Shown piece by piece: positions 33,117 through 42,122 of a DNA stretch of 64,000 bases (position 1 is its first letter; every line of letters starts with the position of its first letter). The notes under the pieces were generated by a model. That model was given only the letters and a program-made list of their open reading frames with translations, made no database searches and was not told the DNA's origin. Origin of the DNA: Streptomyces sp. NBRC 110028 (GTDB lineage: Bacteria; Actinomycetota; Actinomycetes; Streptomycetales; Streptomycetaceae). The stretch is taken from positions 186,001 to 250,000 of the forward strand of contig NZ_BBUZ01000025.1 in assembly GCF_001417735.1 (NCBI RefSeq), written 5' to 3'. Made by a program: the position numbers and the translations under genes.

Positions 33117-33218
33117 CAGCACGCGCACGACGGTGCCGGTGCGTGCGGCGAGGGCGTGGACGACCCGGGCGCCCATGGTCCCGGTGCCGCCGACGACGAG
33201 TGCGGTTGCCGACGTCAC
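33117..33218 (-). pseudogene. truncated NAD(P)-binding (NmrA-like) protein
   Basis: The frame starts at GTG 33218, overlapping the oxidoreductase stop, with ALVVGGTGTMGARVVHAL, the Rossmann start of NmrA/SDR-a proteins. After about 34 residues the similarity ends at 33117 and the frame continues into unrelated sequence. About 250 residues are missing, so only the coupled 5' end of a former second operon gene remains. Confidence 0.65.
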
Positions 33219-34192
33219 CGCGTCACCTCCAGCACCAGCTTGCCGCGGGTGCGGTTGGTCTCACCCAGCCGGTGGGCCTCGGCGGCCTGCTCCAGGGCGA
33301 AGGTGCGTTCGACCTCGACGCGGACCGCGCCGGAGTCGACCAGGCCGGCGACGGCCGTCAGAGCGGCGGCGTCCGGCTCGACCAGCAGCGGGCTGGTGCG
33401 CACCCCCGCCTGCCCGGCAGCGGTGGCCAGGGTGTCCCGGACACCGCCCGGAATGGAGATGACCAGGCCGCCTCGCCGGGTCACCGACACCGAGCGCACA
33501 TCGGTGTCATCCGCGGACCCGACCAGGTCGATGACGACATCGACCTTGCCCGTGGCCTCCTCGAACCGCTGCCGCGTGTAGTCGATCGTCTCGTCCGCGC
33601 CCAGTCCCTCGAGCCAGGTGTGCCGGGGCTCGCGGGCGGTCGCGATCACCTCGGCGCCGAGGTGCTTGGCGAACTGCACCGCCAAGTGCCCCACGCCACC
33701 GGCCGCGGCGTGCACCAGCACCCGCTGCCCGGCGGTGACGCGCGCCGTGTCCACCAGGGCCTGCCAGGCGGTGAGCGCCGCGAGCGGCAGAGCCGCGGCC
33801 TCGACGTGCGAGAGCGAGGCCGGCTTGCGGACGAACTGGCGGGACGGTGCCGTGACGAACTCGGCGTACCCGCCGGCCGGGCGCGGGAACCACGGCATGG
33901 CGTACACCTCGTCGCCGGGTGCGAGCGTGGTGACACCGAAGCCGACCTCCTCGACGACGCCGGAGACGTCCCAGCCGAGGATCAGCGGCAGCGTCTGCAG
34001 CCCGGCCATGCCGTGACCCGCGCGGGTCTTCCAGTCCACCGGGTTGATTCCGGCGGCGTGCACGCGCACCAGCACCTCTGTCGGCAGTGGCTCGGGGCGC
34101 GCGACCCGGCCGGCGGTCAGCACGTGCGGCCCGCCGAACTCCTCGATGGTGACGGCGCGCATCGTCTGCTCGCTCATACTTTCCTCGCTCAT
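33215..34192 (-). CDS. NADP-dependent quinone oxidoreductase-type protein
   Basis: A 325-residue member of the zinc-independent branch of the medium-chain dehydrogenases. MRAVTIEEFGGPHVL opens the GroES-like domain, with VHAAGINPVDWKTRAG and GWDVSGVVEEVG. The NADPH-binding loop is VLVHAAAGGVGHLAVQFAK (about 150-168). No catalytic zinc cysteines are present. It is divergent from the GlxA-type regulator at 34310, with a 117-bp shared promoter region, and was followed by a now truncated NmrA-like gene. A redox or detoxification role is likely. Confidence 0.88.
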   Translation of the reverse strand: MSEESMSEQTMRAVTIEEFGGPHVLTAGRVARPEPLPTEVLVRVHAAGINPVDWKTRAGHGMAGLQTLPLILGWDVSGVVEEVGFGVTTLAPGDEVYAMPWFPRPAGGYAEFVTAPSRQFVRKPASLSHVEAAALPLAALTAWQALVDTARVTAGQRVLVHAAAGGVGHLAVQFAKHLGAEVIATAREPRHTWLEGLGADETIDYTRQRFEEATGKVDVVIDLVGSADDTDVRSVSVTRRGGLVISIPGGVRDTLATAAGQAGVRTSPLLVEPDAAALTAVAGLVDSGAVRVEVERTFALEQAAEAHRLGETNRTRGKLVLEVTR

Positions 34193-34309
34193 ATCCGCTT
34201 CGCATGTCCTTCGGTCCGGGCCAGGGCGGCCCGGGCACGTGCTTCAGCCTCGCCGACGCCCACCGACGCCGTGAGTGGCTGGACGGCCACCTGTCGTACC
34301 ATTCCGGCC

Positions 34310-35299
34310 ATGCCGCATCGTGTTGCCGTTCTCGCCCTCGACGGGGTCATGCCGATGGACCTGGGCGTCGCGGCCCGGGTGCTCAACGAGGCCCTCGACC
34401 CGGCCGGAGCGCGGCTCTATTCCGTGACGACCTGCTCGCTCGGCGGCCGGCCGGTCCGCACGAACGAGGGCTTCCGGATCGTCGTCGACGACGACGAGTC
34501 CCTGCTGGAGGACGCGGACACCGTGGTGATCGCCACCCAGGAGCCCGACGAACATCTGCTCGCCACCGGCGAGTTGCCCGCCCGGGTCGCCACGGCCTTC
34601 GCCCGGATCCGGCCCGAGGCCCGCATCGTCAGCCTGTGCACCTCGTCATTCCTGCTCGCGGCGGCCGGTCTGCTGGACGGCCTGCGGGCCACCACCCATT
34701 GGTCGCTGTGCGGCCGGTTCGCCCGGCAGTTCCCCGACGTCGAGGTCGATCCGGACGTGCTGTTCGTCGACAACGGCCGCATCCTGACCGCTGCCGGCGG
34801 GGCGGCCGGCATCGACCTGTTCATCCACCTGATCCGCAGGGACCACGGCGCGACCGTGGCCACCTCCGCGGCGCGACGATGCGTGGTGGCTCCCTGGCGC
34901 GAGGGCGGCCAGGCACAATTCATCGAGCACCCGGTGCCGAAGGAGGCCGACCGTTCCACCTCGGCCACCCGCCAGTGGGCACTGAACCGGCTGGCCGAAC
35001 CGGTCACGCTGCAGGACATGGCCCGCCACGCCCACATGAGCGAGCGCACGTTCACCCGGCGATTCCGCGCCGAGGTGGGCACGAGCCCCCTCCAATGGCT
35101 GGTGCAGAGCCGGCTGACCCAGGCGCGCCGCCTGCTGGAGTCCAGCGACCTGACCGTCGCGCGCATCGCCACAGCCTGTGGCTTCGGGGACCCCGTAGCG
35201 CTGCGCAAGCACTTCCACACCCACCTCGGCCTGTCCCCGCTGGCCTACCGCCGCGCCCACCGCGCACCCAGCCCGAGGACCCGCGACAACGCGCCATGA
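34310..35299 (+). CDS. GlxA-family AraC-type regulator with DJ-1/PfpI domain
   Basis: A 329-residue regulator. The N-terminal DJ-1/PfpI-like domain starts RVAVLALDGVMPMDLG and has SLCTSSFLLAAAGLLDG at the nucleophile-elbow position. The C-terminal AraC domain has two HTHs: LQDMARHAHMSERTFTRRF and VARIATACGFGDPVALRKHF, followed by LSPLAYRR. ATG 34310 begins the fold; the long upstream open frame is antisense to the oxidoreductase. Divergence from that gene suggests that it regulates it. Confidence 0.9.
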   Translation: MPHRVAVLALDGVMPMDLGVAARVLNEALDPAGARLYSVTTCSLGGRPVRTNEGFRIVVDDDESLLEDADTVVIATQEPDEHLLATGELPARVATAFARIRPEARIVSLCTSSFLLAAAGLLDGLRATTHWSLCGRFARQFPDVEVDPDVLFVDNGRILTAAGGAAGIDLFIHLIRRDHGATVATSAARRCVVAPWREGGQAQFIEHPVPKEADRSTSATRQWALNRLAEPVTLQDMARHAHMSERTFTRRFRAEVGTSPLQWLVQSRLTQARRLLESSDLTVARIATACGFGDPVALRKHFHTHLGLSPLAYRRAHRAPSPRTRDNAP

Positions 35300-35385
35300 T
35301 GTGACCCGAATCGGGGGGTGAGAGGGGGGCCGATTGCCTACTCTGAGGATCCTTTGAGCACACGCCACCCCCCAGGAGCGCGCAC

Positions 35386-36801
35386 GTGACCCAACCCCGC
35401 ATACGCACCACCGTCCTCGGCCGCGGAGCCGTCGCCGCCACCGTCCCCGTCGTCGTGGCGGCCCTGCTCGCGGCGGCCGGGCCCGTCGCCGCTGCCGGGC
35501 GGGCGGGCGCCCCCGGTGTCGGCGACCCCTACTTCCCGCGCGCAGGCAACGGCGGCTACCACGTCGCCCACTACGGACTGACGCTCGGTTTCGACCCGGC
35601 GAGCCGTCACCTCACCGGCAAGGCGATCCTCACCGCCCGCGCCACCCAGCGCCTGGACCGCTTCGATCTCGACTTCAAGGGCCTTCGGATCACCGGTCTG
35701 ACCGTCGACCGGGCCAGGGCGGCGTACAAGCGCAGCGGTCAGGAACTCGTCGTCACCCCCCGGCGCGCCCTGCACAAGGGGCAGGGGTTCCGCGTCACGG
35801 TCACCTACCGGGGCAGGCCCGCCCCGGTCACCGACCCCGACGGTTCCCCCGACGGCTGGATCCCCACCGACGACGGCGCGTTCGTCGCCGGTGAACCACA
35901 GGGCGCCATGACCTGGTTCCCCGCCGACAACCACCCGCTGGACAAGTCGTCGTACGACATCACGATCACCGTCCCCAAGGGCCGCGCCGCCATCTCCAAC
36001 GGCGTCCTGCTCGGCCGGAGCACCCGCAAGGGGAAAACCACCTTCCGCTGGCGGCAGACCGAACCCATGGCCGCCTACCTCGCCACCGCGACCGTCGGGA
36101 AGTTCGAGGTCAAGCAGTACAGGACCCGTAGCGGCATCAAGGTCTACGACGCCGTCGACCCGCGCGAGGCCACCGCCGCCGCGCCCGTGCTGAAGAAGCT
36201 GCCGTCCGTGCTGGAGTGGGAGAGCAAGCTGTTCGGGCCCTACCCGTACCGCGCCGCCGGCTCCATCGTCGACCACGCGCGACACGTCGGCTACGCACTG
36301 GAGACCCAGACCCGGCCCGTCTACGGCAGCGCCCCCGACCTGGGAACCCTGGTCCACGAGAACGCCCACCAGTGGTTCGGCGACTCCGTCTCCCTCACCT
36401 CGTGGAAGGACATCTGGCTCAACGAGGGCTTCGCCAGCTACGCCGAGTGGCTCTACGAGGAGCAGCACGGCGGCGCCAGCGCCCAGGAGAGCTTCGACGA
36501 CCTGTACGCCACTCCCGCGGGCGATCCCCTGTGGGCGTTCCCGCCGGGCAACCCCGGCAGCGGCGCCAAGATCTTCGGCCGCCCCGTCTACGACCGCGGC
36601 GCCATGGCCCTGCACGCCCTGCGCACCGCCGTCGGCGACCGGGTCTTCTTCCGCGTCCTGCGTGCGTGGGCCGTACAGCACCGCCACGGACACGGCACCA
36701 CCGCCCAGTTCCAGCGCCTCGCGGAACGGCAGTCCGGGAAGGACCTCGGTCCGCTGTTCAGCAAGTGGCTGTACGCCCAGGGGAAGCCCCGTATCCCCTG
36801 A
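35386..36801 (+). CDS. secreted M1-family metallopeptidase
   Basis: A 471-residue zinc aminopeptidase-type enzyme. An N-terminal signal peptide (Arg-rich start, then VAATVPVVVAALLAAAGPVAA) directs export; the twin-Arg requirement is not clearly met. The beta-sandwich N-domain is followed by the catalytic motif HENAHQWFG (about 325) with the third ligand in WLNEGFASYAEW. At 471 residues it is the short M1 type lacking the C-terminal helical domain. GTG 35386 follows CAGGAG. Confidence 0.9.
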   Translation: MTQPRIRTTVLGRGAVAATVPVVVAALLAAAGPVAAAGRAGAPGVGDPYFPRAGNGGYHVAHYGLTLGFDPASRHLTGKAILTARATQRLDRFDLDFKGLRITGLTVDRARAAYKRSGQELVVTPRRALHKGQGFRVTVTYRGRPAPVTDPDGSPDGWIPTDDGAFVAGEPQGAMTWFPADNHPLDKSSYDITITVPKGRAAISNGVLLGRSTRKGKTTFRWRQTEPMAAYLATATVGKFEVKQYRTRSGIKVYDAVDPREATAAAPVLKKLPSVLEWESKLFGPYPYRAAGSIVDHARHVGYALETQTRPVYGSAPDLGTLVHENAHQWFGDSVSLTSWKDIWLNEGFASYAEWLYEEQHGGASAQESFDDLYATPAGDPLWAFPPGNPGSGAKIFGRPVYDRGAMALHALRTAVGDRVFFRVLRAWAVQHRHGHGTTAQFQRLAERQSGKDLGPLFSKWLYAQGKPRIP

Positions 36802-37069
36802 CGTGAAACAGGGAGCCAGTCCTCCAGGCCCCGGGCCAGGTCGGACAGGTCGAAGCTGTCGCTCGCGGGCGGGGCCTGCACCGTGACCGGCTTGTTGATC
36901 TGACCGGTGCGCCGCTGCCGGTGGGCCCGACTTCGCCGGTGCCTCGCCGGACGTGGCTGCTGGGGACGGTGACGGTGCGCGGCGGCCGGTCGGGGGTGGG
37001 CGAGCCGTTCGATGAGGCCCCCCGTGCTGATGCCGAGGTTGAGCGCGAGGACGGCCGTGGGGGAGACGG
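36802..37069. other. decayed sequence after the M1 peptidase
   Basis: About 270 bp. On the minus strand an unassigned coding-like end (ASDSFDLSDLARGLEDWLP) is visible, but no complete gene. Confidence 0.35.
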
Positions 37070-37546
37070 CTCCTCGCCATCATCGGCGTCTGGATCGCCC
37101 TGCTCACGCCCGCCTCGGTCACGCTGTCCCTGCGCATCGCCGACCTCGACCCCGAGGGCAAGACGTCGTCGCTGACCCTGGTGGCGGGCGTCGGGGCGAT
37201 CTTCGCGATGGTCGCCAATCCGGTCTTCGGGCACTTCAGCGACCGCTGTACGTCCCGGTGGGGGCGACGGCGACCGTTCGTCGTCATCGGCACCCTCATG
37301 GGCGGCGCGTCCCTCTTCGTCATCGGTACGGCGCCCCATCCCCGTCGTCCTCGTCGGCTGGTGCCTGACCCAGGTCGCGATGAACGCCGCCATGGCCGCC
37401 CTCATCGCCCTCCTTCCCGACCGCGTGCCGGAGGAACGCCGCGGCACCGTCTCCGGTCTGATGGGGATGACCAACCAGGTCGCCACCGTCAGCGGCACCT
37501 TCCTGATCGCCGCCACCGGCACCCAACCGGCCCGCCAGTGGCTATG
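37070..37546 (+). pseudogene. MFS transporter remnant, frameshifted
   Basis: The frame from 37070 gives LLAIIGVWIALLTPASVTLS and VFGHFSDRCTSRWGRRRPF, the loop 2-3 motif of major facilitator transporters. At the C4 run 37334-37337 one base too many breaks the frame; the corrected reading continues IPVVLVGWCLTQVAMNAAMA and ends at 37546. The start and about half of the usual length are missing. Its end is fused to a PadR remnant. Confidence 0.7.
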
Positions 37547-38001
37547 ACCTGCTGAAACTGTTCGACACCTCGCTGGCCACCGTCTGGCCGGCGACCCAGA
37601 GCCAGATCTACACCGAGCTGACCAAGCCGGCGCGCGGCGGGCTGATCACCGTGGCCGCCGAGGGGCCGAGGGGCCGCAAGGAGTACGCCCTCACCGAGGA
37701 GGGGATGGCCGAGCTCCGGCATTGGCCGACCGAGACCACGCCACAGCGGAACACCCGCAGCGAGATCCTGCTGCGTGTGTTCTTCCTCGGTGTGCTGACT
37801 CCCGGCCAGGCGCGGACCCATCTCGCCGAACTGGCCGACATGTCGGCCCAGGGGGAGGAGAGCCTGCGCCGCCTGGCCGAATTCATCGACTGGGACGACG
37901 ACAACCTCTCGTCCCACGGCCGGATCGTTCTGGAATACGGCCTGCGGTTCAACGCCATGCGCCGCGAATGGGCCGAGTGGGCGGCCGGGCAGATCGCGTA
38001 G
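37537..38001 (+). pseudogene. PadR-family regulator lacking its N-terminus
   Basis: From 37537 the frame reads SGYDLLKLFDTSLATVWPAT, then GLITVAAEGPRGRKEYALTEEG, the core of PadR winged-helix regulators, and a C-terminal helical part to WAAGQIA. The first 15-20 residues are replaced by the end of the MFS remnant. No start codon with a ribosome site serves this frame. Confidence 0.75.
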
Positions 38002-38067
38002 GTCCCGGGCCGGCGGGGCATCGACCGGACGGCGGTGCCGGAGTCCATCCGGTTCCCGCCGTTCGCC

Positions 38068-38955
38068 TCAGCCGGTGGATTGCCGGGTGGGCGAGCCGGT
38101 CTCCTGGGTGGCGGCCCAGGAGGCGAGCAGGCGCAGGCCCTCTTCCGAGGGGGATCCGGGTTCGGCGGTGTAGATGGTGAGGGTGAGGCCGGGCTCGGCG
38201 GCCATCTCCAGACCCTCGTAGGCGAGCGTGAGGTCGCCGATGGCCGAGTGGTGGAACCGCTTGGTGCCGGTGCCGTGACGGCGCACGTTGTGGGCGCCCC
38301 AGCGGGCGCGGAACTCCTCGCTGCGGGTGGACAGCTCGCCGACGAGGTCGTGCAGGTCCTTGTCGTGGGGGTTGCGGCCGGCCTCGGTGCGCAGGATGGC
38401 CACCGCCATGTCGGCGAAGAGGTCCCAGTCGGGGTAGAAGCGCCGGGAGGCCGGGTCGAGGAAGTTGAACCGGGCGAGGTTCGCGTGGTTGCGGGGCGTG
38501 GCGTAGAGGTCGGCGTAAAAGGCGCGGGCGAGCTGGTTGGTGGCGAGGACGTCCATGCGGGCGTTGCGCACGAACGCGGGCCCGGCCGTGATCGCGTCCA
38601 GGGTCCACCGCAGGCTGCGGTGCGGCGTCCACTGCCGGGTGGTACGGCGCCGGGGGCGGGTGAGGGCGTCGGAGCCGTCGGCGGCCTGCGCGAGATGCAG
38701 GAGATGGGCACGCTCGGCGTCGTCCAGCCGCAGGGCGCGGGCGACGGCTTCGAGGACGGCCGGTGAGACCCCGGCGAGGTTGCCCCGTTCGAGCTTCGCG
38801 TAGTACTCGACGCTCATGTCGGCCAGGGCCGCGACCTCGCTCCTGCGCAGCCCCGGCACGCGCCTCCTGCTCCCGGAGGGCAGGCCGGCCCGCTCGGGGG
38901 TGATCTTCGCTCGCCGCGAGGTGAGGAACTCGCGGACCTCGTCACGGTTGTCCAC
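38068..38955 (-). CDS. XRE-family regulator with MmyB-like ligand domain
   Basis: A 295-residue transcription factor. The N-terminal HTH is RRSEVAALADMSVEYYAKLERG; the C-terminal MmyB-like domain shows WTLDAITAGPAFVRNARMDVLATN and later RFHHSAIGDLTLAYEGLEMA, which is thought to bind a fatty-acid-like ligand. GTG 38955 begins the usual DNRDEVREFLTSRRA. It is divergent from the alcohol dehydrogenase at 39208 with a 252-bp gap, the common arrangement in which such regulators control an oxidoreductase. Confidence 0.9.
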   Translation of the reverse strand: MDNRDEVREFLTSRRAKITPERAGLPSGSRRRVPGLRRSEVAALADMSVEYYAKLERGNLAGVSPAVLEAVARALRLDDAERAHLLHLAQAADGSDALTRPRRRTTRQWTPHRSLRWTLDAITAGPAFVRNARMDVLATNQLARAFYADLYATPRNHANLARFNFLDPASRRFYPDWDLFADMAVAILRTEAGRNPHDKDLHDLVGELSTRSEEFRARWGAHNVRRHGTGTKRFHHSAIGDLTLAYEGLEMAAEPGLTLTIYTAEPGSPSEEGLRLLASWAATQETGSPTRQSTG

Positions 38956-39207
38956 ACCTCGACCGTACGGCCTGCGCGCCGCGCGAGGGATGTACTGGCA
39001 GTACACCTCCCACTGGTATCTCGCTGTCCGCGCGGACATCCGATTACCTGGACGGCGCGGCACTTCTCGGCCGCGGCGCCACGGCGCCGCACCCGGAGGC
39101 GCCCGTCCGGGACGCGACGGCACCCACGGCGGTGCCGTCCTCTTACGCCCGGTACGCAACCGCACTCGGGCACCAGCGCCCACCCTGAGCACGTAAGGAC
39201 GTCCCCC

Positions 39208-40224
39208 ATGCGCGGAGCAGTCATCCACGCCCCCGGCGATGTGCGCTTCGAGACCCTCGACGACCCCAAGATCCTCAAGCCCACCGACGCGATCATCCGC
39301 ACGGCCGTCACCTGTGTCTGCGGATCCGACCTGTGGCCCTACCGCGGCGTGGAGCCGACCGACGAGGCACACCCGATGGGGCATGAGTACGTCGGCTTCG
39401 TGGAAGAGGTCGGCAGCGACGTCACCTCGGTCCGGCCGGGCCAGTTCGTCGTCGGCTCGTTCGCCACCTCGGACAACACCTGCGCCAACTGCCGCAACGG
39501 CTTCCAGGCCAACTGCCTGAACCGCGAGTTCATGGGCACCTGTCAGGCCGATTACGTGCGCATCCCCAACGCCCAGGGCACCCTGGTCGCCACCGACGAG
39601 GTGCCGGGCGAGGAGTTCTGGCCCGGCCTGCTGGCCGTCTCCGACGTGATGGGCACCGGCTGGTGGGCCGCCGACGCCGCCGAGGTCCGGCCCGGCTCCA
39701 CCGCCGTCGTCGTCGGCGACGGAGCGGTCGGCCTGTGCGCGGTGATCGCGGCGAAGGAGATGGGCGCGGAGCGGATCATCGCGATGAGCCGCCACGCGTC
39801 CCGTCAGAAGCTGGCCCGCGAGTTCGGCGCCACCGACATCGTCACCGAGCGAGGCGAGGAAGGCATCGCGCGGATCAAGGACCTCACCGGCGGGATCGGC
39901 GCCGACGCGGTCCTGGAGTGCGTCGGTACCGCCGAGGCCATGGGGCAGGCGCTGCACTCGGCGCGGCCGGGCGGCAACGTCGGCTTCGTCGGCGTCCCCC
40001 ACGGGGTCGCCGTCGACGGTCAGGAGCTGTTCTTCTCCCACGTCGGCCTGCGCGGCGGCCCCGCCCCGGTCCGCCGTTACCTGCCCGAGCTGATCGAGTA
40101 CGTCCTGTCGGGCCGGATCGACCCGGGCAAGGTCTTCGACCTCACCCTGCCCCTGGAGCAGGTCGCCGAGGGCTACCGGGCCATGGACGAGCGCCGCGCC
40201 ATCAAGGCGCTCCTCAAGCCCTGA
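39208..40224 (+). CDS. zinc-dependent alcohol dehydrogenase
   Basis: A 338-residue medium-chain dehydrogenase. Catalytic zinc region: TCVCGSDLWPYRG and GHEYVGFVEEVG. The structural zinc loop is reduced to CANCRNGFQANC, which has three cysteines in place of four. The NAD(P) loop is VVVGDGAVGLCAVIAAKEMG (about 170-189). Family members act on primary or secondary alcohols. It is divergent from the XRE regulator and is followed by a bidirectional terminator. Confidence 0.9.
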   Translation: MRGAVIHAPGDVRFETLDDPKILKPTDAIIRTAVTCVCGSDLWPYRGVEPTDEAHPMGHEYVGFVEEVGSDVTSVRPGQFVVGSFATSDNTCANCRNGFQANCLNREFMGTCQADYVRIPNAQGTLVATDEVPGEEFWPGLLAVSDVMGTGWWAADAAEVRPGSTAVVVGDGAVGLCAVIAAKEMGAERIIAMSRHASRQKLAREFGATDIVTERGEEGIARIKDLTGGIGADAVLECVGTAEAMGQALHSARPGGNVGFVGVPHGVAVDGQELFFSHVGLRGGPAPVRRYLPELIEYVLSGRIDPGKVFDLTLPLEQVAEGYRAMDERRAIKALLKP

Positions 40225-40245
40225 CCCCACGCCGGACCACGCCAA

Positions 40246-40276
40246 CTGCCGCAGACCCGGGCCGGGTCTGCGGCAG
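40246..40276. terminator. bidirectional terminator
   Basis: Perfect 13-bp arms CTGCCGCAGACCC (40246-40258) and GGGTCTGCGGCAG (40264-40276) between convergent genes. Confidence 0.8.
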
Positions 40277-40284
40277 GCGGGCTC

Positions 40285-41067
40285 TCAGCGCTTGGTGGTG
40301 CTGTTGAACAGCGAACGCGACCAGACGTAGCCGACCAGGGTGATGCCGACGCACCAGGCGAGCGAGATCCAGCCGCTGTTGCCGATCTGGGAACCGGTGA
40401 GCAGGCCGCGCAGTGTCTCGGTCATCGGGGTGAACGGCTGGTTCTGGGCGAACCAGCGCAGCCCCGGGGCCATCGAGCCGGCCGGCACGAACGCCGAGCC
40501 GAGGAACGGCAGGAACTGGATGAGCAGCGGCTTGTTGCTCGCGGACTCCACCGTCTTGGAGATCAGGCCGAGCGCCGCCGACAGCCAGGCCACCGCGAAC
40601 GCGATGGCCGTGATCAGCCCGGCCGCCGCCAGCCACTCCAGCGGGTTCGCGTCCGGGCGGAAGCCGAGCGCGAGCGCCACGCCCACCACCAGGACCAGGC
40701 TCACCACCGTCGTGATGACGCTGCCGACGACATGGCCCGTCATGAACGACGAGCGCGTGATGTTCATGGTGCGGAAGCGGTTGATGATGCCCTCGGTCAT
40801 GTCCTGGCAGACCGCGATCGAGGTCGACATGGCTCCGGCCGCCACGCCCATGATGATGACGCCGGGCGTCAGATACTCCAGATACGCGTCCCGGCCGCCG
40901 CCCATGCCGGCGCCGATCGAGTCCCCGAAGGCGTACACGAACAGCAGCAGCATCAGGACGGGCATCATGGCCGGGCCCAGGGACACGGCGGGATAGCGCA
41001 GGGCGTGTTTCAGGTTGCGCCGCAGCATCGTCATCGAGTCGTGCACGGCGTAGGTGAGGGTGCTCAT
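40285..41067 (-). CDS. ABC-2 type transporter permease (DrrB-like)
   Basis: A 260-residue permease with six predicted membrane spans (for example MMPVLMLLLFVYAFGDSIG) and the conserved MNITRSSFMTGHVVGSV region of daunorubicin-resistance-type ABC-2 permeases. Its start overlaps the stop of the ATPase gene, so the two form one exporter. Last gene of a four-gene leftward operon. Confidence 0.92.
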   Translation of the reverse strand: MSTLTYAVHDSMTMLRRNLKHALRYPAVSLGPAMMPVLMLLLFVYAFGDSIGAGMGGGRDAYLEYLTPGVIIMGVAAGAMSTSIAVCQDMTEGIINRFRTMNITRSSFMTGHVVGSVITTVVSLVLVVGVALALGFRPDANPLEWLAAAGLITAIAFAVAWLSAALGLISKTVESASNKPLLIQFLPFLGSAFVPAGSMAPGLRWFAQNQPFTPMTETLRGLLTGSQIGNSGWISLAWCVGITLVGYVWSRSLFNSTTKR

Positions 41068-42059
41068 CGCAGGGTCTCCTTGACGTGAAGGGCGGTGCCG
41101 GTGCTGCCGTCGCCGGTCAGGGCGAGGAAGACGTCGTCGAGGTCGGGGGTGTGGACGGAGAAGTCGGCGGCCCGGATCCCGGCCGCGTCGAGCCGGTCGA
41201 ACAGGGCACGCAGTGCCTCCATGCCGGTGTCGCTCGGCACGCGCAGGGCGAGGTTCTCGTCGTCGCGGGCCGCGCCGGAGAGGGCGGCCGCCGCGCGCTC
41301 GTACTCCTCTGTCCCGGCGAACCGCAGTCGTACGTGACTGCCGGGGATCCGCGCCTTGAGTTCGTCGGCGGTGCCCTCGGCGACGATCCGGCCGCCGTCG
41401 AGCACGGCGATCCGGTCCGCCAACTGGTCGGCCTCTTCCAGGTATTGGGTGGTGAGGAAGACGGTGACCCCGCCCGCGACCAGCGAGCGCACGGTCTCCC
41501 ACATGGTGCGGCGGCTGCGCGGGTCGAGCCCGGTCGTCGGCTCGTCGAGGAAGATCACCTTCGGGTCGCCGACCAGTGTCATGGCGATGTCGAGCCGGCG
41601 CCGCATACCGCCGGAGAAGGTCGCGGCCCGGTTGCCCGCGACATCCGCGATGCCGAACCGCTCGAGCAGTTCCCTGGCACGCTTCCTGCCCTCGCGCTTG
41701 TCGAGGCGCAGCAGGTCGGCCATGAGGAGCAGGTTCTCCTCGGCGGTGAGCAGGTCGTCGAGCGCGGCGAACTGTCCGGTGACGCCGATCGCGGCGCGCA
41801 CCCCCTCGGGCGAGGCCGCGACGTCGTGCCCGGCGACCTGGGCCCGGCCGCCGTCGGCGGCGATGAGCGTGGACAGGATCTGCACGGTGGTGGTCTTACC
41901 GGCGCCGTTCGGCCCTAGCAGCGCGAATACGGACCCGGCGGGGATGCGCAGATCGATGCCGTCGAGGACGGTCTTGTCGCCGTACGACTTGCGCAGCCCG
42001 ACGGTGGAGACGGCGGCGGAGGCAGTGGTTTTGGGCGTGGGCATGACAGACGAAGGCAT
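41064..42059 (-). CDS. ABC transporter ATPase (DrrA-like)
   Basis: A 331-residue ATP-binding subunit. Walker A is GPNGAGKTTT, the signature FSGGMRRRLD, Walker B VIFLDEPTTGLDP, and the H-loop region VFLTTQYLEEADQLAD. The C-terminal extension of about 100 residues is typical of DrrA proteins, which export drugs or lipids with a DrrB permease. The start could also be Met6 (42044). It lies 63 bp after the DUF4097 gene. Confidence 0.93.
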   Translation of the reverse strand: MPSSVMPTPKTTASAAVSTVGLRKSYGDKTVLDGIDLRIPAGSVFALLGPNGAGKTTTVQILSTLIAADGGRAQVAGHDVAASPEGVRAAIGVTGQFAALDDLLTAEENLLLMADLLRLDKREGRKRARELLERFGIADVAGNRAATFSGGMRRRLDIAMTLVGDPKVIFLDEPTTGLDPRSRRTMWETVRSLVAGGVTVFLTTQYLEEADQLADRIAVLDGGRIVAEGTADELKARIPGSHVRLRFAGTEEYERAAAALSGAARDDENLALRVPSDTGMEALRALFDRLDAAGIRAADFSVHTPDLDDVFLALTGDGSTGTALHVKETLR

Positions 42060-42122
42060 GGAGCCCTCCCGTTCGAAGGCATGAGGTGGCTGGTGAAGGG
42101 GGCGAGTGGGCGGGGCCGGTGC

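Noticed and set aside
33020..34309. Upstream extension of the GlxA-type regulator frame
   Set aside because: It is antisense to the oxidoreductase gene and has no domain content; the DJ-1 fold starts at ATG 34310.
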